DNA of 34,604 bases. Origin: Smittium mucronatum (lineage: Eukaryota > Kickxellomycota > Harpellomycetes > Harpellales > Legeriomycetaceae). Under the pieces are notes generated by a model that did not search any database, was not told where the DNA came from, and saw only the letters and a program-made list of their open reading frames with translations. Of the stretch, positions 1 to 9,218 are shown piece after piece. How positions within the stretch are numbered: position 1 is the first letter of the stretch; each line of letters begins with the position of its first letter. The stretch spans positions 1 through 34,604 of the forward strand of contig LSSL01000915.1 in assembly GCA_001953115.1 (NCBI GenBank), in the 5' to 3' direction. Made by a program: the position numbers and the translations under genes.

Positions 1-370
1 AAAAAAAAAAAAAAAAAAAAAAAACTGAAAATTAAATTTTAGAATTTCGAAACTGAAAAAATCAAATGTATTTATGCATCCGGATTCATCGAAAAAAAAA
101 AAAATTCCTTTCTATATTTCAACAAGGAAAAAAAAAAATTATTGATTTTGGGAGAAAAGTATCCTTAAACCTAGGATGCGAACACTAAATATATACCACC
201 TGCTCAAACAGTGTTAGTTTTGCATAGTGACATAAAATACCAGGTTTATTTTTTAATTCATAGCATAGCAAAATTATCTATAGTTAATAGAAATCTAAGC
301 CTTATAAAAGATACCAAACTGAATAAATTTGGGATTCCCATTTTATTAATTTAAACACTATATATATAAA
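1..370. other. AT-rich left edge beginning in poly-A
   Basis: The window opens with a run of 24 A, followed by AT-rich sequence with further A-tracts near 92-104 and 127-138. I see no convincing coding frame or RNA gene. It lies downstream of the minus-strand genes, so it could include their 3' flanks. The opening homopolymer suggests the contig was cut at a long A-tract, as also happened at the internal gap. Confidence 0.5.
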
Positions 371-698
371 TCACAGGAAACAAGCTTTGAGATACTCCTT
401 ACTAGCCCTTTTAAGGTTTATATCCACAGGATCTGCTTCGCCATAAACCAAACCAGTATCATTCGAATATATCCCAGAAACGATCTTTAAATTATAAATT
501 CTATAGACTACTCCCTGCTATTTTGCTTATATGAATTAAATTTGCCGGGCATTATTTGTATCCTCGGCTTCAAAATGGTTAAAGGCAATTATCAGATTTT
601 TTGGTTAGCAAAGGCGTTGGTGGTGTCAAAGACACAGAAAAAAATACGTTTCTTGTAGCTATTTGTTTAATATCAAAAAGATTACAGGATTTACTCAT
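371..698 (-). CDS. possible small two-exon gene, about 64 residues, unknown function
   Basis: Candidate exon 1 is 698..648 (ATG, 17 codons). Candidate exon 2 is 514..371, 47 codons, ending in TGA. The 133-nt intron between them (647..515) has a GTATTT donor, like HSF intron 1, and an AG acceptor. Both junctions are in phase 0, and a CTAAC branch-like motif lies inside. An alternative acceptor three bases upstream (518) would add one Gln. Exon 2 reads as ordinary protein (YRIYNLKIVSGIY, then YGEADPVDINLKRASKEYL) in richer codons than its surroundings, which is the main reason to believe it. I recognise no family, signal peptide or membrane segment. The ATG overlaps the HSF TGA as ATGA on the same strand, so it may be translated from the HSF 3' region, from its own short transcript, or exon 2 may be the end of a different gene model. 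The exon 1 assignment is the weaker part. Confidence 0.35.
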
Positions 699-3600
699 GT
701 GCGTTGGTTTTTTTTCTGTGGAAGATCTGAACTGCTGGAATCAATCGACCGCTTGTTAAATCCGACCAATTCTTTGGGCAATTGTGATTCTTTATCTTGA
801 AAATCAGTGGGGTTATCTTTAGAGACAATAGTGATGTTTTTATCCTTGTTATTCTGTGTAGCGTTCTGTTGTTGGTTAGGTAATAGAGGCCTTGGATTGT
901 AATACTTTCCAAGACTGTTGAAAAAACTTTCTGGATCATTGGTCGGCGGGTTGTTTGGTGTTAGGTTACCATTATTCACCAATGCTGGATTATAATACAT
1001 TCCGCTATTCGCACCCTCTTGGCGAGGAAGAAGGGCAACTCCATTTGAACCACTGGCTTTAGGCTGTGCTTGATTCGAGCCAGTCGGCGCTTTAGGATTT
1101 TTTGTTTCAGCTTGTTTTTTTTTAATTTGTTGTAAATTGGGATTGAGGGTTTGGGCTTGAGTTTGAGTTTGAGCTTGAGTTTGGGTCTGAGTTTGAGCCT
1201 GGGGTTGGGATTGAATATAATGTTGGTTTATTTGCATAGGTAAATTTGATTCCATGCCTAGAACCTCATTTCCCAAGTTATTGGGAATGCCAGAATTATT
1301 CGCGTTTGGCCCCAGCCCATAATCTGTCATAAAGTTATAGTTATCCAGTATCATATGGTTATCGTTGTTTCCAACATCCACCCCACCAACTAAATTAGGC
1401 AAAGATCCAGGAAACTGAAAGTCATGAAAGTCGGATGCCCCCATTAAATCATTTGGTCTCATAGCAATGTTTGGGTCAAACTGCGATTGGACCTTTTCGC
1501 CCAGATCAAGCCCTCTATCATTTGGATTTTTGGGAATATCATATCCCCAGTTGTAATTCTGGGTTCCTTCAGGTCCTGGTTGGCCTTGATATGAAGCAAA
1601 TAAATTTGGGTCTACACCTGATAAAAGGTGATCGAGTCCATTAGGAGGAATCGGTCCCATAGCCTGTAAGCCAGCTTTGACTTGGTGAGGGTCGATTCCA
1701 GTCGAGTTGTTTAACATCCCTAGATCCTCAGTTTCCAACTTATTTTGATCAAAGTTCTGAATATTATTCGTCATTAAGTATCGTTTAAGATTTTCAAATT
1801 CTGTATTATTATCTCTAATATTAAAATCAAAACCAGCATGGGGATCTTGAATAGAAGAAGACTCCCCCCCACCCCCGATATTGACACTATTTGGGTTGGT
1901 CACAGATTCATGCATATTACTAAGAGATGGAATTACGACATTCTCTGGCGAGGCGAAATTTCCAGGCTGAGATAGATCAACTATAGCAGCTTTGTCGATA
2001 TCTCCGGGGATAGTCGAGGGATTTTCAAAGGGCTTGGCTTGGTTTCCAGAAATTTTGGATAACATTTCTGAAAAATAGTTGAGGTTATTGAGATTTGAGC
2101 TCTTCTTAAAAGGGCTAGTGGGTATAGAGCCGGAAAGAGATGTAGGAACGGAACGAATGCCCCCAGAGTTGGATTTTATTTGGGGAATAATTTGTGAGTT
2201 ATTCCGAGATGAATTATCCAACTGCTGAGTAAGAAGAGGCAGTGGATTACTAGAACCATCCAGCATAGAAAAGAGTCTTATGAAAATATCAAATTGCTCA
2301 GGAGTACAATTTGACAAAGCTGAAACTAAAGAATGGAGTTGATTATCATTAATTGTACTGGTGCTAGTTCCATTATTAGGAAAGTTATTAGACAACCCTT
2401 GAACATCACCATTTTTAGGGGAATATAGATTTCTATTATAAATTACATTAGGGCTACTCCAACCTAGAGATGTCTGTTTATTTAATTTTGGTGATCTTAT
2501 TAATTGGGTTTTGCTTTTAGCATCATCAGTTTGGGCTTTTTGAGGTTTGGAACCAGATAAATTTGGATCTTTTAAGCGATTAGTACTAGTTGAAGTATCA
2601 GGACTATCTGGCTCCGTCAGTTTACTAAGAAGATCAATGTTTTGATCTAATAAGCTTGAGTGGTATTCAATATACTTTAAAGGATCTAAATTTTTCTCAC
2701 CTGATAAAGATTCAAGGATATTTTTAGTGGTGTAAATATTAGAACTTGAATTATCCTTATCAGTTGAAATCTTTCCAGATTGTTCGGAGGAAGGAGACTG
2801 GACTAAATCATCAGGGTTTTTTAAGGAAATGGATTGAGGACTGGGCAATTGGACGATTGAAGATTTTATATCTAGCCCGGGATTACTGTATTCGCCCTCG
2901 CTATTCAGGAAATCTCTAAAGCTTCTGGAGGTGGGACTTAATGGTAGTTTTTCGTAAGAATTAATGTTACTATCTAGATCTCTGTTTAAAAACTTTTTTT
3001 CGTCTTCTTTATCAGTAAAAAAATGACAGTTTTCGTCGGCTGGGTCATCAGCGCCTTCGAAGAAAGTGTGCTTTGAAAAAATATTTGATGAGTTCTTATC
3101 TGACAAATCAAAATTCTTTTCAGGAGTTTTTGGGGCATATATCTTGTCAGAGTCTAAATAAAAATTATTGGAGATAAGAATTATATATCAGATTAAAAAA
3201 AATTGGGCTTAGATACACTGATACGACCTTTAAGATAAATGATAGCAAATGTTATATAATACCTTTAGAGCTAGTAGGGCTGCTAACTTCTGGGTAAAGA
3301 GATCCATTGAGCGGTGGTGAGGAACTTTCTTTTTTGTAGAAATCAGTTGACTTGTCAGCTAAAAGCAAATGACCCTTGTTGAATACATCATTCTTAGCTT
3401 TTTCATAAGTAAATACAGTGGCCAAGAACTTCATTATTTTTTCCATTCCATGTTGCTGTTTCATAGAACGGTTGGAGGTGGAGGCAGCTTCACTCCAAAG
3501 AACTCTATTCTCATTTTTAAGTTTTTTAATTTCACTGCTTATAGTCAATTGGTGACCTTTTATTACGTCTATCTCTTTTAATATCCTGTCTAATTTGAGA

Positions 3601-4311
3601 GAGAGACCACGATCTTTATCTGGCTTCATAGCAGATTTTATTGTAATCATTCTCTGGTTCTCAATGATTGGTTCGGTATATTCACCTTTAGAGTTTCGGG
3701 CTCTTGTATTTCTTGTAACATAGTGTAGCAAATCAGGCTGATTTTTTTGAAAGTAAGTGTTTGAGAATTCCCAACTTTCAGAGGAGGATTCATCGGCTAT
3801 TAAGACACCTTGCTGAAGATGGGGAACTTTATGAAAGCCGTACATATTTAATTGTCTTACAAAACTGGATAAATTGCTGTGTTTGAAGTATTTAGGTAGA
3901 ATCTCTTTAGCAAATTCTTCGTGCTTATATACTGAAATATAATTGCAAAATATAAATATAAAAATAATTGGGGAGGCTTCGAAATACATAGCACTATTAG
4001 GGGTATCTGAAAAAAAAAATAGCGAAACAACAGAGTTTAATAGAAAAATAATATCAACTTACCAAAAAAAGATTCGCCATTGTCCGACCAACGAATGTAT
4101 TCATCTGTGGAGGGTTCTTCAACTAAGCTATGTGTAGAAAAACCAAAAGAGGAAAGAGGATTAAAATAGAGGGGTTAAATAGAAATGGGAAATAATTTTA
4201 AACAAAACAGCTAAATGAGAAGGGAAAAGTTGTATTTTAAAAATACCAGTATAATTTGTTTAGGAATCCAGTAACTCTAATCCTTTGATTGACATTAGAT
4301 GTCTGGTCCAT
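695..4311 (-). CDS. Heat-shock transcription factor, Hsf1-like, four exons
   Basis: A nuclear regulator that binds nGAAn heat-shock elements as a trimer. Exons are 4311..4247, 4127..4063, 3931..3263 and 3153..695, giving 1085 codons plus a TGA stop. The start is the first ATG after an in-frame upstream TGA and has a good context (ACC before ATGG). The DNA-binding domain spans about residues 16-118. It starts FLNKLY, continues TDEYIRWSDNGESFF across intron 2 into HEEFAKEILPKYF, and carries the recognition helix SSFVRQLNMYGFHKV at about 65-79, with the DNA-contacting Arg at about 69. WEFSNTYFQKNQPDLL closes the domain. A heptad-rich HR-A/B coiled coil follows at about 153-216 and ends MEKIMKFLATVF, as in Hsf1. 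The remaining 800 or more residues are Ser/Asn/Pro/Gln-rich and probably disordered, with SP/TP sites and a Gln-Ala/Gln-Thr tract near 914-935, consistent with activation and regulatory regions. All 67 or so Gln codons are CAA or CAG. Sfl1/Skn7-type relatives are alternatives, but the intact HR-A/B points to Hsf1. Confidence 0.93.
1148..1213 (-). repeat. Gln-Ala / Gln-Thr coding microsatellite in HSF
   Basis: Imperfect 6-bp period repeat (CAA/CAG alternating with GCT/GCC or ACT/ACC codons) encoding about 22 residues of alternating Gln with Ala or Thr, near residues 914-935 of the HSF product. Such tracts in fungal activators are usually disordered and length-variable. Confidence 0.8.
3154..3262 (-). 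other. HSF intron 3 (109 nt)
   Basis: The donor is GTATTA at 3262, directly after SPTSSK plus one base. The acceptor is TTTATTTAG at 3154. The joined frame continues as DSDKIYAPKTPEKNF into the long last exon. Phase 1 on both sides. The exon frame runs into a stop within a few codons if the intron is not removed, which supports splicing. Confidence 0.85.
3932..4062 (-). other. HSF intron 2 (131 nt) with a second in-frame acceptor
   Basis: The donor is GTAAGT at 4062. The distal acceptor (ATATTTCAG, AG at 3933-3932) joins GESFF to VYKHEEFAK and gives the canonical domain. A proximal acceptor (ten T followed by CAG, AG at 4008-4007) has the stronger pyrimidine tract. Using it would retain 75 nt (4006-3932), adding 25 codons in frame without a stop. 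Confidence 0.85.
4128..4246 (-). other. HSF intron 1 (119 nt)
   Basis: The donor is GTATTT at 4246, after the codon for Tyr21 plus two bases. The acceptor is ...CATAG at 4128. Splicing restores a Cys codon and joins FLNKLY to LVEEPSTDEYIRW exactly as the HSF domain requires. A pyrimidine-rich stretch with TTTAAC/TTTAAT branch-like motifs precedes the acceptor. Confidence 0.85.
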
Positions 4312-7057
4312 GGTTATTGTATGCTGTAGACGATGAGTAAAACACCGGCCTTTGTTTCAAATGTTGCTCGATGAGAATGCAACCAACACTCGATATTAAT
4401 CCTGGAAATGAATTATTATTTTAAAATTTAAATGGATAGTGGGGAATAGGAAATATAACTGAATTCATTTAGAAAAGCCAAGCTTAATAAGTGCTAGAGC
4501 AATATTTTTTAAGCGTGTCTTAAGTAACCGACTCATGAGGCACACCTAGAGGCTTAGAATAATTCAAATACCCTTAATCTCCAGCTATTGTTCGGGTTTT
4601 TTTAACTAAAACCACCCAATAAAATCTTAGTATATTTCAATTATGAGAAACTTTTGGCATAAATGAAATTTTGGCTATTGGGGGGAAATCAATGCGTTTT
4701 AATTATAGAGGGATTTATCCAATACAACAGTTAACTCGTATCGAAACAATTCTTTTTCCGAAAGTAGTAATCACTGATATTTCGTAAAACAGTGAGCTAT
4801 TTATTCTAATAGATCAGCTTTTTTTTATTTTTGCTTTTACGGATCGAAAATAAACGCTGGAATTATTTTTTTCCTTTTTTTTTTATGTTCCTGAATCGAG
4901 ATTTGATTCGGAGACGGTATTTAAAATGGGTAGTAATTAGGATTTAGCTAATTAAAGCATATTGAAATGGTCGGTGGATTTATAAAAAAATGCTTATAGA
5001 AACCGAGATATCAAAAGGGAGAGATTCACGGTGTATAGATGTCTGGTGCTGCTATTTTCCAACCAAAAAATCAATATATTTAATAGGTTGAAGCGTCTTT
5101 AGTTGAATAGATGGAAAACTCCTTAAGCGAGAAAAAACTTTTTTTTACTTTTACGAATTTTCAGAGCAGACGCATCTTTATTAAATCTTTAACGTCTACT
5201 TAACTTGAGAACATGGCCAAAACACAATTTATAAATTTATTGAATAGCTAAATTTTGGAAATTTTTAAACACTGATTGTTATTGGAAGAGTAAAATAAAA
5301 ATAACCAATAAAGATGCGTCTTTTAATACTCACCAACTAATGTATATTTTCAGTTTCTAACTGGGTATAAACAGAGGCTTAACCAATAATCTATACAAAA
5401 ACAGAAAGCTTGGCCTTAAAAAGGATCTACAAATTATAAAAAAGAAAGTCAGGGGATCTCACTGGGAGAATTTTATTAATGTCAACAATAATTGAATCCT
5501 TTATTAACATCTCTTCAGGCAATATATGATTTTAAACATGATGGATTATCCTGAAGCTTCTTTTTTTTTTTTCAACTAAATCCATAGCAAGAGAAAAAAA
5601 CAGTGGGATCAATGTGCACGTATGCCTAGATATTTATTGCCCACATCATATTTATTGATCTTTAAAAAGTTGACACATTTTTTAATGTTTTTTTTTGAGG
5701 ATAATTTACCTGATAAAATAGTGGTCTTTGCCATCTTCATCTTACTTGCTTTCGTGGTGTAATTTTGATGCGTCTTTTATATAAGTTCTTAAATATAACT
5801 TTGTAACAAAAAAAAACGCAAATTCTTAGGCTAAATGAATGTGATCTTGAATGTTACGTTCTAATTTGTGACCAAACCATTTGGTCCCAAATCTAGTTTA
5901 GACCACTATCTGTCCCGTTCCAATAACAAGTGCCTGCCAGCAAAACTGTGAAAATTATTAATGTGTTCAGTAAAAATAACTCTTATTTGATAATCCTAAA
6001 TTCAATATTTTCAGCTCTACTATGAGAATCTGATTAGAATCATGTCCGAACTCTTTCCAAGGGGGAGCAATGAAGAGCATCCAATTCTTCACTGGTTCTG
6101 AACTTACATAACTTTCTCGTTATTTTTTGATTGAAACACGAGCATTAGCAAATAAAAATCGACGAGCTATCACAAATACGATACCCATGCAATTTTGGGC
6201 CCTAAATCTCAAATCTATGAATGCTTTACGCGCTCCAATTCGCTATTGCTTTCCAAGAAGCTCTTTGATACCCTCATTATTTGTCCTATTAATGCCAGGA
6301 TTGTTTAATCTATAATAAGATTAGCATAATTATTTATCGCGAAATAATAGTAATTTAGTCTTCCGAAACGAATCCTTGCCGAGCCAAAGGTACGAAAATG
6401 GTCTGCAGTTTGAGTTAAATTCAAACCTGAGGCTTATATTAAATCCCGGCTATGTATTTTCCATTGATTGTTTCTCAATATTGCTCGAATAAAAGCAAAT
6501 AGGAGCTGCAACTAAATTTGCGTCCGAAAGGGATAAAAGGCTAGAGGGACTAACCTCTTCTGAAGATGGGTTTGAAAAATGTAATAAACTTTACCGCAAC
6601 TCATTCGCTTCCAGTAAGAGCTAAACTCTTTGATTTGCTGAATTTTCAATAAACCCATTTACCAATTGCGAAATTTCGTCCAATTAATATCAATTTATCT
6701 TTGTGGAAATCAAAGCAAAATAAATATTGGCTATGAAAATGGCTTGGAATTGCCCATTAATGTCAAAATAGTTTAATAAAAATGAATGACTTCAAGAAAT
6801 GATAAATTGATTTGGTATCATCAATTATCAAATATAAAACTCAGAATTTCACAAAAAGATTTTTCGTGAATTTGACTATAGAAGCTATTGATCCATTCGG
6901 GGCTCAAATTTATTTCTACTTGCAATTTACTACTAGGAAGCAACTTTGATTTGTGCAGATTGCAAGGGATAGCCATTAAAATAAACTTCCCACAAACAAA
7001 TACAAGAAGCAACCAATCAACAATCTGATACTGGCATTAAAGCTCGATTTTGATATA
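4312..7057. other. Intergenic region upstream of HSF
   Basis: AT-rich, with patches of higher GC around 5.9-6.7 kb. Short open frames on both strands there (for example 6127-6315 plus and 6821-7012 minus) do not connect into a gene and match no family I know. The HSF promoter should lie in the first few hundred bases, but I see no clean three-unit nGAAnnTTCnnGAAn element. A minus-strand ATG at about 5734, followed by MAKTTILSG and a GTAAAT donor-like site at about 5711, could be a first exon, but no continuing exon was found. Confidence 0.4.
5168..5321. repeat. 15-bp perfect inverted repeat (AGACGCATCTTTATT)
   Basis: AGACGCATCTTTATT at 5168-5182 is matched by its exact reverse complement at 5307-5321, 124 bp apart. 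Related copies of the core occur at 5767-5778 (GATGCGTCTTTT), at 5091-5100 (AAGCGTCTTT) and distantly at 17641-17650 (AAGCATCTTT). It could be the termini of a roughly 150-bp miniature element or a repeated protein-binding site. No target-site duplication is evident. Confidence 0.45.
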
Positions 7058-7978
7058 CAGGTAACGTTCGGTAGTCCGAACACTTTTTAGTCCGAACGCT
7101 TACTAATCTGAAATCCAATAATCCGAAAAAATTCGGGTTATCAAATGCATTTCTTTTTAGTAAAAAAATTTACTTTTTATTATGCAAATTTTATCTCAGT
7201 AGAAAACTGTAAATACAAAAAAGTTTATTAGATATTAAAATAATACCGAAAAGGATTAATAAATTACTTATTTTGATTTTTCGAATAATCCACATCTTCC
7301 CAAGAGCTTCATTGCAAATTACCATATATTAGCTATAAGTATTTCTAGGAAAGAAGTAGTAATTGTTCAAATATTATTTTTTTGTTAAGGACATTGAGGG
7401 AAAAACTTATCAATGGAATGTAGGCTAAAAAACAAAAAAATCGCAGCCTGAATAGACAATTGGGCCTTATCTTTTATCGCATTTTTTTGATACGTTTTAT
7501 TTATGAATTATTTTTAAAATATGCTAACTGTGCAATATTAATCGCATGTGTTATCAGAATGCACCTATTAACTTTAGTTGGGGGTTTATCAAACTTCGGT
7601 ATCAGATCGCATTTAAACTTTTTATTGAGAATCTTCCATTATTATAGATCATTCCTAATTACATTCTTTGCTTAAGAGTATTTTTGGGACTATTTTTAGA
7701 AGATTGTGTGCTTTTTGTTTAAAATTTAAAAGTTTTGAATGTTTATTTTTTAAATGAAAAGCTTCTTGTTTAGTTAATCACTCTTGGAAGCCAATTTTAA
7801 AAAAAAGCATTCTTAATACCAATAAAATGGCATATGTTTGATTATTAATTAACTTTTTTGGTGTTTATTATTGAACAAAAAATATGTGCGTATTAAAATT
7901 TTGTTTCGTATATCAGGTTGAGTCTGATTGTCCGAAAAAAATTGCATTTTTTTCTGTCGGATTACCAAATGTTGCCTG
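7058..7978. mobile_element. Pogo/Tigger-like non-autonomous terminal-inverted-repeat element
   Basis: A 921-bp element bounded by TA on both sides (7056-7057 and 7979-7980), the target duplication of the Tc1/mariner/pogo superfamily. Left terminus is CAGGTAACGTTCGGTAGTCCGA (7058-7079, shown in part as its ends). The right terminus, reverse-complemented (7957-7978), matches 18 of 22 bases, and all four differences are transitions. Subterminal copies of TAGTCCGAAC, TAATCTGAA and TAATCCGAA follow inside the left end, as is common in pogo/jerky-type elements. A small palindrome, CCGAA-AAAA-TTCGG, lies at 7123-7136. There is no transposase frame inside, so it is a non-autonomous or internally deleted copy. 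The superfamily call rests on the TA flanks and terminus style. Confidence 0.6.
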
Positions 7979-7980
7979 TA
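7914..7980. repeat. Fold-back segment at the right end of the TIR element
   Basis: A second terminus-like CAGG start at about 7916, with GTCCGA 15 bases on, faces the true right terminus at 7957-7978. Together with AAAAAAAT-TGC-ATTTTTTT in the centre, this makes a roughly 60-bp imperfect palindrome. It may be a nested minimal copy of the same family or a duplicated terminus. Confidence 0.4.
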
Positions 7981-8900
7981 GTTTTAATTCAAACCACCGA
8001 AAATTTTTGTGATTTTGGTTTTTTAGAGACGGAATATCCAAGATTTAATGTTGATTTAAACTTATCCACCGAATCCAAATATGCATTGTATTTTCTAGTT
8101 TTACTAAGATTCGTACATTTCCATTACAAGAATATGCTAAATTATTTTATAAATAAAAATTATTTAAATTTCGGTACATATAGAATATCAACTCTATAAT
8201 AGGTACACACAAATTTTTTTACGAATATTCCATAAAATTTAAATTACGAGTAGAGCTATTTATAGGTTATAAATTACTTTTTCTATGAATAAAAATAAAA
8301 ATTTTCGAAGCGGGAATCTTTTTAAAAGAGATCTGATTTCAAGTGAAAAACAATATGGTTTCCTCTTATTTTTATCGAAATCATACATAGAGCGTGATAA
8401 ATAATAAAATCAGCAACAATCAAGTAAAAATTCATTTAGTCGATTTTTTAGTTCTCAAAAAGATAAAAGATCTTTAACTTTTTAGAATTTTTTTTAAAAA
8501 AAAAAACACAAACTAATTTAAATTGTTAGTGCATTTTTTATCAGATCCATAAATGTAAAAAGATTATATCACTAAACTATGATAGACAAAACTATTTCTA
8601 TACACGATACTAAATAGCTTAGAGTTTTCATGAGTCCAAGTGCAAAAATATCTATAATTATATTCGTCATTAATAACTAAATTCCCGTTTCCCACTATTT
8701 TCAATATCTATTCAAATAAATAAATATATATTATCTTTTTTTTAAAAAAAAAAACCTTGCAAATAATGAAAGCAGTTTTTGAAAGGGATTTTTTTTTATT
8801 TATAATCGAAACGAAAAAATATTGCTTTTTTTTGGAGAAGGGGAAAATTCTAATGATTTTTTCTTGAAATTTTTATTTATTTATTTTGGATAAGTGCTTT
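7981..8900. other. AT-rich intergenic
   Basis: Strongly AT-rich with many A- and T-tracts. A plus-strand open frame at 7918-8199 overlaps the transposon end and has a low-complexity composition, so I do not regard it as a gene. Nothing else is recognisable. Confidence 0.5.
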
Positions 8901-9218
8901 TTATTATTATTAGGTCAATTCCATGTTTGCAGTCAGACGGATCTCAGCATCTAACAGCTATTTGTAGGAAAGCCATGTCGATCAATCCCACGATTGTGTA
9001 GGAGCTTAATTTTATTAGTCCTGTCAGAAGTAGGTTCTGACTAGGAGCTCAGTAGATTCAATGAACTATTGTTCGTTGATAAAGAGCTTAATTCTTGATT
9101 GCATGTAGCATCAGTCATAAACCTACTTGAAGCAATGCCAGGGTGAGTCTTTCGGTTGGTAGATTGAACCCTTTTCCCGTAGGTACGCAGCCGGTAGTCT
9201 GGCAGAGGAGCTTATTGC
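8901..9218 (-). mobile_element. tRNA-derived SINE, copy A (minus)
   Basis: A 0.3-kb island of higher GC in AT-rich DNA. Read on the minus strand from 9218, it aligns along its whole length with the plus-strand island at 16277-16566. Shared blocks include CAATAAGCT/CAATAGGTT at the head, CGGCTG in the A-box zone, CCAACCGAAAGA/CCAACTGAAAGA, TCGACATGG, and TACAAATAGCT near the end. It ends in a TAA-repeat tail (8901-8912 in plus coordinates), typical of SINE 3' ends. The copies agree at roughly two thirds of positions by eye, so the insertion is old. There is no open frame. Confidence 0.6.

Noticed and set aside
691..939. 82-codon minus-strand frame overlapping the HSF last exon
   Set aside because: It is an out-of-frame shadow of the HSF coding sequence with low-complexity content.
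3369..4137. Plus-strand frames at 3369-3581 and 3943-4137
   Set aside because: Antisense to HSF exons and intron 2; explained by the real minus-strand gene.
4880..5590. A minus-strand frame without TGA over about 230 codons
   Set aside because: It has as many TAA/TAG codons as random AT-rich DNA would give; absence of TGA alone is weak evidence.
5967..6712. A seemingly continuous minus-strand protein of about 250 residues with only TAA/TAG inside
   Set aside because: On checking codon positions, the upstream and downstream parts are in different frames, joining near 6300-6320. Stop frequency is then close to chance, so it is not called as a gene or as evidence for a changed genetic code.
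6821..7012. 63-codon minus frame next to the TIR element, faintly like part of a DDE_1 transposase
   Set aside because: The resemblance covers fewer than 20 residues and the following residues do not fit the family.
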